Source: Trema orientale
Taxonomy: Eukaryota > Streptophyta > Magnoliopsida > Rosales > Cannabaceae
Reading direction: 5' to 3'
Assembly (NCBI GenBank): GCA_002914845.1
Contig: JXTC01000484.1
Location: 44,573-108,572 of the forward strand
DNA: 64,000 bases
Positions 29,859 through 43,650 of this stretch are shown piece by piece. The notes beneath the pieces are model-generated. The model saw only the letters and a list, made by a program, of their open reading frames with translations, did not search any database and was not told the origin of the DNA. A program made the position numbers and the translations under genes. Position 1 is the first letter of the stretch; the number at the start of each line of letters is the position of its first letter.

Positions 29859-30476
29859 ATTATACATAACAAGAATTCAGCGTCAATATTGGGGAAATTG
29901 GTGAATCTGCCTAAGCTGAATATATTAATCATAAAACAAGTCCAAGAGTATCCAATATTTGGCGTCCACATATAAAGTTGCTTAAGGGTTTGAACCATAT
30001 GAAAATTGGAATAGGAAAAGACACATGCATGATACTTTGAAATCAATATACAATATTGAAGAAAGAAGAAAATTTCTTACGAAAGCTGCGACGGTTATAA
30101 GCCCGACATAGTTAAGCAAAACATGCCACCAAGCCTTAGCCAACCTCAATATTACAAGTTTGCGGTGCTTATGTTATGGCCTGCATTTGCTTTAAACGCA
30201 AGCTCAATATGCATTCCCACCTACAAGTACTATAAGTATAACATCTCCTCTCTTTCATACTCATTCATTTGTGTTATATTATAAGCTTTCTCCCAATTCC
30301 ATTTTTCCCCCGTTTTCCTCAGTACGTTACCTTTTATATATGATTATGTATATTCTAGTTAATTCACCTCTATTCTTGATAATAATTTAATTGGTTCATT
30401 GAAGTTTTACTTGCCAAGAATATAACGTACGTATTTAATTAGGAAAATTTTACAAATTCTGTAATATAGTTGAATT

Positions 30477-30681
30477 AAGAAGACCATTGCGCTTGCCAAC
30501 TGGGGTTAGCTCAGTTGGTCCAAGGTTTGAGGGTTGTGTGTGTGTGTTTGGGGGGGTCAGGAGTTCAAACCTTGGTAGTGTGTGTGTGTGCCATTTTTCT
30601 TTAATTTGTAGTAAGTGGTGGTCATTAGTTAAGCCCCACTTTTAAAAAAAAAAAAAAAAAAAAAAGAAGACCATTGCGCTT
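30477..30681 (+). mobile_element. tRNA-derived SINE with 18-bp target-site duplications
   Basis: The body (30495-30663) starts near GGGGTTAGCTCAGTTGGT, an RNA polymerase III A box. It contains GGAGTTCAAACC, a B box, between two TG-repeat runs, and ends in a poly-A tail. It is bracketed by AAGAAGACCATTGCGCTT at 30477-30494 and 30664-30681. A/B boxes, tail and long direct repeats together are diagnostic of a SINE. The perfect duplications suggest a recent insertion. Confidence 0.95.
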
Positions 30682-33288
30682 CAAATTAAGTAATTAATAT
30701 ACGTATAATGGGGTCAAAAAAACTATTTAACGATGAGAGAATTAAAGGAGATCTGCATTAAAAACGCTACAATATCATCAATTGTTCTTAAATTTTAGAA
30801 ACCGACAGAGGATATCAAATAATTAAATTAAGATATGTACATAATATGGTTGGGAGAAAAAAACAAAAAACAAAAAAAAACAACAGCAACAAATTAGTGT
30901 TCAATAAGCCAGGGCAACTACTTTTGCCACTTTTACGACAAAATGTGTCAAAATTAATTATTTCCAAACAAAGTGTGACACTTGGCAAAAATTATTGGCA
31001 AAGGGGTAATTTGACCAAATTTTACCTCTATTTTCTTTTTTATTCTATATTCAATAAATTTCGTCCTACTGTTTGTAAATAGTACATGAAGTTCAAAGTT
31101 CAGAGTACCGAGAGTTGGGGAAACGTATGATTCTATTTCCTAAATGAGGAAAGAAAAACCTAGTTAAAACAAAAATAAATTAAAAAACAAAATAAAATAA
31201 AATAAGGGAAAAAAAAAAACAGAGTGGGAATTGGTCCCGAAGAATCGCAGGATTCCGGATTATTTATTTTTTTAAAGGAGATTCTGGACCTCATATTAAT
31301 CTATATAATTAATCACATATGCATATGCCTAGACTCTAGCTAGTCCATTGGTATCTTAATTTCAGGAGATCCAATAGCATGTGGTGTGTGCCACTGCCCA
31401 CACTCACCATTTTTTTTTATCAATAATAAGATCATATATGCTTTTGGCCTTTTTATTTATCTTATCACCAACTCCAATACGTCTATGTTTTTCTTTTTAA
31501 GGGGAAACCAATACGTCTATCTAAAATATACATATATGTTTTGAAAAAAAAGAGAATATACATATATTAGAGGAATAATAGATAACATCCAAAACCTACG
31601 TCTTGAAGATTCAGCATCCAATTATACCTGTAATTTATGACATAATAAGTTATTGCATAGGGTTTACTAGTCAACAAATTCAGATATAAGAGCTTTGCAG
31701 TTAAAAAGTAGTTGGGCAGGAATGAAGAGATTGAGGTTGTGTGTGATTTGGAGCATTTCATGGAATTGACAACATACAACATGTACATATGGACAGTCAG
31801 TGACTCAGTGTACAGTATACTTGCCAATTAAGACATGTTTTATGGGAACGAATCTATTTGGGCTTTACTTAGGAATATTACAAGAGCTAGTGACTAATTA
31901 ATTAATAATTTAAGGAGGAAGGGCAAACAATATTTACTGTATGTGATCATGAGGAATGAGGATGAGCCATGACCATGAGGTGGGCAGGTTGCGTTGATTG
32001 AAACGTGGGTGGAGGGCAAGACGTGACTAATGGAGCATTAAACGGAGAAGAAATCGGCCTTCTCATGCCTTAAAACCTCTCCGGCCCGCCACCACACCTT
32101 TTATTTGCCCATTTTCTTTTATTTTTTTCCCCCCTTAATTTACTTATTTGTTCGGCTTTCTTACTTGGTTATAATATTAATAGTATGTATATATTAAACT
32201 ACCTTGAATAAAATCATAGCTAGCTAGCCATGTTAACAATTGGCCACATTAAATGCCACATGTATATGTACCTAAGAAAAATGGTGTCTATATGGGTGAT
32301 AATCATAATATTTACCTGTAATTACACCGCTATATAAGACAATTATTTCGCCTCATTACGCGCGTATCGAGGGAAAGCGACCCCCATACATGCATCTCAA
32401 TTTTCAAATATTGTTAGTTTGCCAAATAAACGGTATTTTCTTGTAAAGAGAAGTATAAATTCTTAATGTACTGTAAGTTAAATTAAGGATATTGCTAGCT
32501 AGCCGCATACACTTGTTGGTTTTTTGCTTTTCTAATTTTGTATATAGAGAGAAGGAAAAGGAGGATCATTGATAATTTACTTCATTGCTTACATGCATGA
32601 TTTAAGGATGTCTTTCCAAGTGGCGAAATTTCATTGCATGGCAGTAGCTAATTTTTTGTAGTGTTAATTAATAATCGATATCAGGAACCATGTGAGCCTC
32701 AAGAACATAACTCAATGAGTCAATGCATTAAGTTGCATACTGCATGTGTAATTAAGTACTTTATCATCGCAGTATATATAGTGCTAGTTAACCATATGTT
32801 AGTATGTCACTACATTTACAATAATAAAAACAATAATTAAATTAGTATATTAGCTTACTCTATATATATGTATATAATTAATTCAGTTTATCTTATTGAT
32901 TAATCTGGACCGGATCTCTCATGGCATACTCCCTTTAGGCTCCTATGAAATATTAACTGACTAGCTATAAGTTCGATCATGCATTTCATGTGTGTCCCAT
33001 ATATATGGCTACATTCATAATATTATTACTATAGGCCAATTAGCGATATATATCAATATAACTAACATACGTTGATTAATGCACTTCAGTAGAAAGATAA
33101 ATAAAATAAACAAAGGGATACACTTGAAAGGTCGAGTAGACCATATATGATATAAATATTTTTGCTGCTTAAATTTTTTTATATGATATTTTTAAAAGAA
33201 AAAATTTTACTACATCTAACGATAGATAGATATATACCGTAGTAGCTGGCTTCAAAATATATATAAATATATATATATATATATGAGA
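30682..33288. other. AT-rich gene-poor stretch
   Basis: Short frames here lack any family signature. TA runs and poly-A tracts are common. No gene or repeat was recognised. Confidence 0.4.
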
Positions 33289-34290
33289 GTTTTCAATAGA
33301 GATTTGCTTCATACCTACAACCATTCCATTCTAATTATTTTGAGGAATACCTTTTCCATTAAGGTAGGAATAAGTTTTTGGAATGACTTTTTAAGGAAAA
33401 CAATTTGGAATGGTTTCTTAAGAAAAAAGTACTTTTAATTAAAAAATATATTAATATTTAATAGTTTTATATATACAGTTAGTATTGAAATTACAAAAAA
33501 GAAATACTCTTTAATACGTTCAGATATATATGTATATATATTATACATATAATTAATACTATTAAACCCTTCAAAAAAAAAAAAGACTAAGACTATTAAA
33601 AAAAAAGTAATTCACGTAAAATCAGGAAAAAAAATATTAAGCTAAATAGATAATGCGTTTTCGAAAAAAAGTAATACGTAAAATTAAAAAAAAAAGAGTA
33701 AATAGGTAATATGTTTTCTTCAAACATAAAAAGTAATTCACGTGAAATAAAAAAATTATTAAGCTAAATAGATAATACGTTTTCTTCAAAAATTAAAAAA
33801 AAAAAAAGGTAATACTTGAAATCAGAAAAAAAATGAGAGAAAATTTATATGACTAGATAAATTTTACGATTATTTTCACAAAGAAAATTAGTTCTCATTA
33901 AATAATTAACCTAGGAATAATAAAATAGCATATAGGAAAAACATTTAAAAAAAGAAAAATATACTTGTATATAATTAGTAATAACAATGATGAGAGGTAA
34001 GGAATGAAAATGAATGAGAATAAAAAATATAAGGAAGCAACTATGCAATAAGAATGAAAAAAAAATGAAAAATAGATTGGAAAAAAAAAATGTCCAACTC
34101 ATCAGGTAACAAATAAGTTATCTATCTTTTAAGACATAAATAGCTTTCTATATTTATATAAATATTAAATAGATTAGTTTATTTTTTCATTGTTACTAAA
34201 ATATTATTACAACCATGCATTAGATCAAAATTAAATAGCCCAAATTAGAGTAATTATCCATGGAGCAAAAACAAAAATCTCCTTTGAAAC
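33289..34290. mobile_element. AT-rich inverted-repeat element, copy 2 (~1.0 kb)
   Basis: The left end reads GTTTTCAATAGAGATTTGC and the right end on the other strand reads GTTTCAAAGGAGATTTTTGT, and both are flanked by TA runs. The right arm matches 28943-29190. Inside, variants of TAAATAGGTAATACGTTTTC occur three times at about 60-bp spacing (33643, 33699, 33763). There is no coding sequence. A weaker relative begins near 37335. Confidence 0.6.
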
Positions 34291-34564
34291 AATATATATA
34301 TATTTTGGAAGATATAACTAGGTTACTCTATCCCTAAATTTTTTTTAAAAACATAACTATGTTACTCTATCCACATAAATCACATTCGGTTATAAGATCT
34401 ATTGCGTATCTATTTCTTGATCCTACGATTGATTGGTTACATCTAAATTGTTAAATTGTTAGAAAGGACAATATATCTTCACATATAGATATAGAATAAG
34501 AGCAATCTATTGCCACCCTTCTTCTACTCTTCTTACCGTTTTTTTTTTTTTCAGTAATTTTTTT

Positions 34565-35389
34565 AGGTGATTATATTGGCACCCGGTATAAAAGCACCCT
34601 TTGTTCAAAAAAAAAAAATTTTTTTTAATTACAAATTTACTCTTTTGTTAAAAAAAAAAAAATTTGTTTACACCTAAAACTCTCAACACCGAGTACGCCC
34701 CATTAATCAACTGAGTACACCCCATTAATCATACAACAGCCGATCTCTATCCCAAATACAAAACTGACATTTATCTTAGCTCAAAGAAATTTTCTCACTT
34801 TTCTGTTTTCTTTTTCTTTTTCTTTTTCTGCTTAAAATTTATTTGGATTGTGGTAGAGCCAGTGTATTTTGGGTGGATTTGGACTTTTGGTTGACTTATG
34901 AATTGAGATCGAAAAGAATAGATATTACAACAAAAGTATTGATTTAATTATGTTTGACAGTGATTTTATGCTTCTTGATTCCTTTATCTTCTCCGGTTTG
35001 AAGTAATATATATTTTGCTGCATATGTGAATGTATATATATATAAATAAAATGAAAATGTAAATCACATAGAAAGAGAAAGGGAGAGTTACTGTGAAAAA
35101 AAAAAAGAAACAAAAAAAAAAAAAACACAAATAAAGAATGACAAACAAAGAGATGTGAGCTGGGCAAGGGGAAAGAAAGATTAGGAGGAACGGTTGTAGT
35201 AAAAGATGAGAATGGATTGTGAAATAGCTAAAATAGAAAAGCGTCATACATTAGGATGCACAAAGCTGTGCTGTTCCTTTTTCCTTTTTCCCTTCTTCTT
35301 TTAAGACTTCATTTTTTAGTTGTCCTTTTTAATCATTTTAATGATAAAATGGGTGCTTTTATATAAACAAGAGTGCAAATATAATCACC
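34565..35389. mobile_element. Inverted-repeat element with ~35-bp ends
   Basis: The left end (GGTGATTATATTGGCACCCG, then TATAAAAGCACCC) is answered by the right end read on the minus strand (GGTGATTATATTTGCACTC, then TATATAAAAGCACCC). Between them are A/T homopolymers and AT-rich filler without coding potential. The superfamily is unclear. Confidence 0.6.
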
Positions 35390-38300
35390 CTTTTTTAATT
35401 GCGAAAATAATATTAAATACCTTTCAGTACATAAGTTGGTTTTAAAAAAATCTCTTTACACACCTCATTTTATTTTATAAAAAGAATCTTAAAATCCCAT
35501 TCTTTTAAGTAAACTGCATTTTAAGGAATCAAAATAAGCAGTTTCCTTTCCTTTTTTTTCCCTAATGATTCATGGTACTTCACATCCTTATATATATATA
35601 TATATATATACAACCAAAAAAAAAAAAAAAGTCCAGCATCATTTGTCTATACATATGCAAGATAAACTACCCAATCACGTACAATACTTCACATCCTTTA
35701 AAAAAAATTCTATCATCAATTTTATACACATGCAAGAAACAAAAGAATCGAAGCCCCTGTTATTATCATTGATTGTATACGAAAAGATGCCATCGAATTG
35801 CAAAAATAAATTAAAAAAGGTTAATCAATCTCTTTGTTTGTTTTTTTCCCCCCTAAATAAATTAAGAGCTTTTGAGAAATCATAGAGGTTTCTGACATGG
35901 AGAAGTTGGGCTGAAGAAATGTGAAAATCACAGAAAAAGATGAAAATAAGAAAGAAGATGGGTAGGTGGATACATAGAAGAAAATGAGATGGGTGAGAAG
36001 AGAAAAATAATTAAATTAAGGGATAATAAAGAATAATTAGGGGTGTAATAAGTAGCAATTCAATTTTAAATTCTAATCAAGAGGATAGATTTAAAAATAA
36101 TGCGAAAAAAATAGACATAGCGGTGACAATAGAGTCACTATAAAATAATTAATAGATATGACAATAATGCACATTTGCAATATTTTTGGCCGATCGATTA
36201 TCACATGACAGCCCAGAGTGTATTGAGCCCAAAATTCCTCCATCTTGCCGACTGAAAAAGGCAATGTATGGTCTTTTGTCAATAATATATACATAAGATC
36301 CACTAGTTTTCTTTATAAATGTCCCAGATCTTCAATTCCTCCCCCCCACCCAATAATAATAATACCATGTCTTCAAATTTGAATACACAGAAATGGAACA
36401 TAGGAAGAGGCTGTAATCAGTGTCTCAGGGGGTGTTAAAAACATAGAAAAATACAAGGGCTAAGCTTCAATACACAATACAATGCCACTTACAAGTGATC
36501 GATCATGAATATATGCAGACCGGGTCGCCTTTTCTAAGCCTCAGTTCTTCCTTGTTTGGGGCAATGTTTGTTTGCAGCAGTAACCCCATGTGATTATTAT
36601 TGTTGACCTTCTTGGAATCTTGTACACCCCATAAAAGATATAGGCTTTACCCAATTCAACTAAAATCTCCCCATAAATAAATAAAATAAAAATAAATTAA
36701 AGGAATTTCAATTCTCTATTAGACTGGATTCCTCACCCAGAGTGTAATTGACAAGTTATTATATGGTGATGGGTATGACTTCTAAATATCTTACGGGACT
36801 CAAAAATTACATTTGAGAGTATTTGGATAACTTGTTAGAATATCTTTTTTAATTAGAAGACTTTTCTAATGATGCATGATGCTAGTAGCTTTTCAAAAAG
36901 AACTTTTTTAGACTTTTATTTTAAGATGTAAAAGTTATCTCAAATGGGTCCTTAACTTTTTTTATCAATGAAATCATTTTTTGATTAAAATACGGGAATA
37001 GAGGGCTGAGTCGAGCTATCCCAAAAATCGGTCTCATCCTCTTAAACATTGATAAATCAATAGTAATTATTATATTATTATTATTATTTTGGCTAGTTTG
37101 TCAGTGTTTAAGTAGATGAGATAACAAATGATATAACACATCTCTGTCCGAAAATAAAAGTATCTAGGCCTGTTTACGCACATACACAGTCGTTCATACA
37201 TGCACATATATTCATATGTTTTCATATATCAGATGCATGTATATAATTTACTACAAAAAAAGAAGATATATATATATATATATATAATATAAGCTTCCAG
37301 AAAAGTATATATATATATGTAATATATAGGTGCTTCTTCAATAAGTATTGTAATATTTATTCATGGATGGATACTTTGATTTTAGATTATTTTATTGTGA
37401 TCAAATGACTATAATGAGTCAAACATTTGTACCAAAAAAAAAATCTGTCGTATCTAATTTATTTAAATATTGAAGGTCATTTAATACTTTAAATAGTAAG
37501 TAACGTATTTTTCACCTGGTAAAATGAATATTTTTATTGACTAGTTTTTATTTTTTTCAATATAATTCCATTAATATACTCTTAATGTCCTAGTTATCAT
37601 TGATTTTTTCAAGGTATAATTTCATTAATTTTAATTCCTCATAAACTTAATTCATATCCAAATATATAGAGAAAAAAGGTAACAAACTTTTTTTGTGAAG
37701 GTAAAAAACAAAATAAATAAAAAAAAAGAAGAGCGAACTTATGATTCTAGTCTTTACCATAAAAATGTATTTAAATCATATTAAAAAAATTAAATTATAA
37801 ATATCAATGAAATATATAGAAATTTGATGATTAAATTCTATTAAAAAATTAAAATTCATATTATAGGTAACTAGAATTTTTCAAAATTAAAAGTGCCGAA
37901 ATCATGTTCTAAAAACTTATCATGTAAAAATATAACGTAAATCATATTCAAAAGATATTCACATTAAAAATTTTACAATTAAAATAACGTATAAGCAACA
38001 AAAAAAAAAAAAAGAATTGTCTATAAATTTAAATGGAATACTTTTATATCATTCCACAATATTTAAAATATTCTTAAAACCATTATCTACATGAATTTAA
38101 ATTAAAATATAAGTAAATTAGTTTTCTTTTATGAATCGAAATTAAAATAGAAATAAGTGAAATTAACTCGCCAGGTCACTTTTAGCTTAGTCAAAAATAC
38201 TCATCAGGGGAGAAAAAACAAAAGTACTCATGGAAAACTCTGCCCATATATTAACTTAATATTTAGTCCAATAATTGACTATGATAAGGTGGGGGACTGC

Positions 38301-38960
38301 ACCCTGCATGGAGTGGCAGTATAAAACGCACATATATGCTATAATGAAGCTTCTTTAACTCGATGAATTTATGAAATTGTCATGTATAATATAGCTCCAG
38401 TTAATATATATTCCCGATTTAGTTGCATGCATGCATGTATCCAATTGATCAAATGCATAACTCATGGTTTTTGAAGCACATGATCATTAGAAATTAATCC
38501 ATAATAAGTCGATTGCTTAATTTTGTATCAAACAAATTAATATATTCTTTCAAAATGTTTAACTAACTTCAACTGTCTAATTGGTTATTATCCTAACACT
38601 TACATTTAACTCTACGTATCCTATATATGCACACATATTTATACCAGTTTTTACTTTCTATATATGTTAGAGATATAGATGCATTATAGATTAGACATGG
38701 ATATTGTATTATATATATATACATATAAAAAAAAGAAGAATTGCGGTAATTTTGTAATTTTGAAGGCCCAAATTGGGTGGCCTGAAACGAAGGCCCAACT
38801 CGGGCGGCCTGGAAAATGGCGCGATTTCTCTCTCATATATGATGAATACTTTTTAAAGGTCGGTACTCGGTGTGATTCTTGTTTTTCATCATATGCAAAA
38901 TGCAGTTTCTTTCTTCAATTATTCTCTAATTAATCATCTTCATATTCATTATTACTATTA
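35390..38960. other. AT-rich gene-poor stretch
   Basis: Near 37335-37500 the sequence CATGGATGGATACTTTGATTTTAG resembles the terminal part of the 28943 and 33289 elements. Otherwise only TA runs and poly-A/T tracts are seen. No supported gene. Confidence 0.4.
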
Positions 38961-39319
38961 TTGTTAGAGAAGGTCGTTTTGATTTTGCAATTGTACAGAA
39001 TCAATATGAATATGAATATGAATGCCTTTGTTCCATATAGCAGCTTAACGTCCAGCAATGTGGTAGTGGAAGATGAGTGCACGGAACAGGTAAGTTTAAT
39101 TTTAATTAAGCTTCATATTCAGTATAAATTAATTACCATTTATCAGTGGCACAATAAAAATTAAGTATATGAACTCAGTCGATTTTGGGGTTTTAAATGT
39201 AATATAAAGTCTGCAAAGACTCATGAAAATAATTATTGTGATGATGAACAGGGAAAGGTTTCTCCGGTGTCAAAGGCAGGGTGTGCAGCAGCTATAGTAC
39301 TTTATCTTTGTGTTGGCAA

Positions 39320-39480
39320 CCTCTGGTCGCTACATGACCAAGGTCAAATCTTTTGTAGATCTATTTACAAACGCACTTCCTCATAAGAGCTTTTCCGGAC
39401 ACCTTAAAATCACACTTATTATAAGACTAGTGAGAGATTGTTGGGATTATGGCATAGAAGTATTGATTTTCTGTAATAAT
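39320..39480 (+). pseudogene. Tail of a Copia polyprotein and possible start of its 3' LTR
   Basis: Translation of this stretch gives KSFVDLFTNALPHKSFSGHL, a close variant of the conserved DLFTKALP motif near the end of Copia RNase H. About 75 bp later comes AGTGAGAGATTGTTGGGATT, which fits a polypurine tract followed by an LTR starting TGTTGGGAT at about 39439. No matching 5' part lies in the window. The LTR end was not found. Confidence 0.6.
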
Positions 39481-39972
39481 ATTTAAGTTCAAATAAATTT
39501 CTTAGGTGTTCGGGGTATTTTTTCTAACCCAATTAGAAACCAACACAAATAATTATATACAAAGCGATGAGTCGTCTTATAAAGATTTAACAAAGATCCG
39601 ACCCTAATTATAAGAGATTAGATCATTATGAAGTAAGCAATTATCTGCTCAGGTAATTGCGAAGAAAATCAATATCATATCGGATAAACAAACTCAGTCA
39701 GTAAAGAAAACATAAATTCACTTGTTTATAAGCATGTTTGAATCATATCTGACAATGTGATGAAAATACCTAATACTCGACTGTTGCTCTTAACTGGGTG
39801 GTTCCAAAAGAAAAAGTTTTAGCCGTGTCTATTTTGGGTTGAAATTTACACTCAATATTCATTTTTGTGCCTTATATTTTACAAATGCCCATTTTTTAAG
39901 TATGTATTTCATGTATAAAATATATGAGATATATATTTATAATTTAAATTTTTACTTATGATATATATTTAT

Positions 39973-40144
39973 GGGGATGGCTACGGTAGGGGCGTCCCTA
40001 CGTAGGGTCATGCCTTAATTATCGTTGGATGGGAATCTGTGGGGAATAATGGGAATCTGTGGAGAATCTATTTATATACAGATTCTCATCTAACGGTGAA
40101 TAGACAGGACCCTACGTAGGGGCGCCCCTACTGTAGACGCGCCC
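39973..40144 (+). mobile_element. 172-bp Mutator-like MITE, copy 1
   Basis: Starts GGGGATGGCTACGGTAGGGG and ends GACGCGCCC, with imperfect terminal inverted repeats. A second inner inverted pair (GGATGGGAATCTGT with ACAGATTCTCATC) makes the whole unit a long hairpin. It is flanked by the perfect 9-bp duplication TATATTTAT (39964-39972 and 40145-40153). Four more copies lie at 57.8-58.8 kb. Nine-bp duplications point to the Mutator superfamily. Confidence 0.92.
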
Positions 40145-40179
40145 TATATTTATAACGTAAATTTATACTTATGGTATAC

Positions 40180-42110
40180 ATTTTGAAATGTGCATCAATT
40201 TTTAGTTCATGAAATATATATCTCCAAAATGGATATTGGCACTACAACATTAACGGCAATTTTTCTGCTGTTAAAAGGATTTTGAAAATATGTTTAAGGA
40301 AAAAATGGTAAAAATTAGTACTTTTGAAAATATATTTAAGGAAACAGGTTTTTTTTTCCGTGTTTTTTCCAATTTTGGGTAACTTGAGATTGATTATTTT
40401 GATTTGGACCGGTCAAATATCAGTTGTCTATTATTTTGAAAATATTAAACGCAAGTGCACGTTGTCGAACAAGTAATACAGAATGAATATAATATCATCC
40501 CATAGAGACTTATTATGCCAATTACTGAATTCTATTAATCCTTAATTTTATTTAAACAATTTAAGAATGACTATTGAATAAAATAAAGCTAAACAAATGA
40601 AATTAAGCCAACGATTAACTCAAAAAAAATTTTCACTGATTAAAAGCCTAGAATTTTTAATTTCACCTAGATTAATCCGTCTAAATTATTCAATGCAATC
40701 AATTAATATTTATTCCCTATGCTAACAACGAATTTCTTTATTATATCCATTAATCTTTTTCAAGAATTAACAAACATATTTCAATAGACAAAATCTAATA
40801 TCTCTGTGTAAATTATGAACCTATCAAAACTTATTAAGTGCAAGAAATTCATGAATACTGCACAAGCCTCATAGATATCTCTCTCTTATGAAAATCTCAT
40901 ATTATATTAATCAATGACAAATTTAATCCTTTCTTCTCAAATCTTGGATCAAATCTCTAATTCGTGCAAAAATTGATCAGGCTCTCACAAGCATAAAATA
41001 TAAATTAATATAATTAACATAGAATGGAATAAAATATCAACTTGTATTGAAATTGAAATAAATCAAGACAACATAATCCAGTTACATCGTAGGCCTACAA
41101 AATAAAATTAGTTCATGATGAAAGAGAAACAAACTCTAAATATGATTCTTGACATGAAAGATAAGGAAAAGAAGAACAAAAGAAACTTTAAGATGAATGA
41201 ATGGTGCTCCATCTCTGAATCACTACTCACTCCGTCTTCAATCTTTTACTCACTCTTTCTCTCTTTTCTCTGAGTTCTTTGTGGCTCAAAAGGTCCTCAA
41301 ATAAGTCTTAAGAACCTATTTATAAGCTTTTGGGTGACCTCCATGAAAATTAGGTTAAAAGACATCTAAAAGAAAACATGTGCTGAATTTTCACTAGGTA
41401 GTGCCTAGGCACTACATATATAATGCTAGAGCGCTATTTCGGCTGTCTTTTTTTTTTTTTTTTTCCCTTCTTCTTCTGGAACTAGCACTGGAGTGCTACT
41501 TGTTCTAGTTCTCTCTAAGCTTTGTTTTTTTTGAGAGCTCTAGGGCCAATAACAAGTGTCTAAGTGCTTCCTTCTCTACTAAATTTGTCATAGATCATGT
41601 TATTTTGCTCCAAACACCACCAATTTCATCAAAATTACTCTGACCTATAAGCATAATATCAAAAACACAAATAAAACCCACAGAAATCTCGAGAACTAAC
41701 CAAATGTCTAGTTTAAATGATATCTAATTTACTCACTCTTCGTCTATTATATGGTTGAGCAAATTTTGGTTCACTCACGTAAAGACATAGGGCTACTCGC
41801 TATTGAGTAAAATTAATTTGTTCTTACTTATCTCATCTCAGGGAGAGTAAATTTCAATCAGCACATTTTAGGCTGACCCAAATTCAGGACCTGAGTCCAC
41901 TAGTGGTCGCCCGTAAATTTCTTGAGTTCTTTTTATGATCTAATTCAAGTCCAACAATAGTTGATGTATCATACATGTAAAAGTCCGTTCTTGTAAGCAT
42001 GTCTATAAGCTTTTATTACCTCAATCAATTACCATATAATATTCTCTTTAATTTTCGGGTCAAACTTTGAGTACATCTTTTCCCACTCAGGGATCACGGA
42101 TGCCACACAT
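40180..42110. other. AT-rich repeat-like intergenic DNA
   Basis: No gene was found. The part around 40440-40510 (CGCAAGTGCACGTTGTCGAA, then CCCATAGAGACTTATT) resembles a sequence type that I recall as common in plant dispersed repeats, so this may be part of an old LTR element. I could not define its ends. Confidence 0.3.
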
Positions 42111-43650
42111 GTAATATATAGCATCTGGAGCACTTCTTCCAGAGATCGACCGTGAAAATGACATGCATATATAGATGACAAGTTTTGATGCATATGTGAA
42201 ACATGTTATAAGTATATGTCTTAATTAAGGGAAGGAAAACAAAAAAGAAAAAAAAAAAAAATCATGGTGGTCTCAACTCTCAAGTGTGATCCTTATGCAT
42301 TTGACATGCATTTTTGACTTTGAAAGCATAATAGTACTTGGAGCCTCTTGGTCATGGTCAACAAAGGTTTGCCTACGCTTATATGGGCCACAGTTGATAG
42401 CAATGAAGATAGATATTAGAGCACGCTTCAGGTCCTTTTCTCTCAACAAACTTTAGGTACATGTCAACTAGTAGTCTCTTCTGAAACCAAGAAAATAAAT
42501 AAATAAAAAGAAGAAGAAGAAGAAGAAGAAGAAGAATACTCTCGCAACAAAAAGAAAAAAGTAAAAAAATGGCGGCGGCTGCATGTAAAATTAACCACTC
42601 TTGGCTGGTTTTACAAAGAGATAAATACATCATGATCATCTAGCTTAGCTAGCAGTACGCATGCAGTGGCATTGCGAATAGCGTTTGAGGACTTTCGAAT
42701 AATATTTCTTGTTCTTATGCATATCGTGGCATGATAATATTATGTACATCTTCAGTCCACACAGGAAAATAAATAAATATATGTATACATATAGTCGTAA
42801 TCAAGAATTACGTAATGGAGCACAATTCTAACTGTAAGGTTAGATCAATATGTGCATATGTATACATATACGGATTATGGACATCATTTTCTAACCCATT
42901 AATTTTCAAACATTTTCCTTTTGAAAATTCAACTCCATCGTGTTCACAAACAAACATGTCTCCATAATTATTGTTATTATTTGTTGATAGAACAGCCAGA
43001 TTCGCCTTTTTCCATTATATAAGAGATTATTCGTAATATTATATATAAAAAGGGCTTTCTCCAAAAAAATTATATATATATATATAAGAAGAGAAAAAGG
43101 GCTAAGAATATTGCACAAGAACCTTCTCCATCTAAAACTACATATCCATGAATTATCAATTATTAAAAGTGATAACTAAATTATGATTGTGTATAATAAT
43201 AGAGGCGGGAAATAAGCATCATTATTGACGGTACTGGACGACTAGTACTAGATTCCTGATTCTCAGACCTCAGTGCAGAGAGTATGCTATTTTTTACAGT
43301 CTATTCTATTCATTCCATATTCTTTTGCGTATGCGGTAATTCATCAAGCATTAATCCAGCTAAATCTTTTTACCACTGTTTTTGTTATTTGTTGTGTGGT
43401 AACTAGATATATTTATACATTTGTTTGTTTTTCTTGTAATTTTTTTTTCCTTGCATTTTGTTTTTCATAATAATGTAGTAAATGTTGCCGGCCAAATAAA
43501 AACAAAAACGTAAAAGACGAAGACCGCTCTTTCCTTTTCTTTTTTTTTTTTTTCCTTAAAATAAAATTAGATTTTTGAAAGGAGGAGGAGATTAACTTAC
43601 ATTTTTTACGCACGTGATGTCAGTTTGCCCCTTTTCTTTTTGGGCTCTTT
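42111..43650. other. Gene-poor stretch
   Basis: Contains a GAA run (42508-42535) and AT-rich DNA. Frames present are low-complexity. Nothing was recognised. Confidence 0.4.

Noticed and set aside
30495-30600. Possible functional tRNA gene
   Set aside because: A and B boxes are present, but no cloverleaf or acceptor stem can be formed around the TG runs; the poly-A tail and long direct repeats show a SINE.
38961-39340. Possible small two-exon gene (donor at 39090, acceptor near 39250)
   Set aside because: The splice-like signals are weak, the peptide matches nothing I know, and it runs into a Copia tail.
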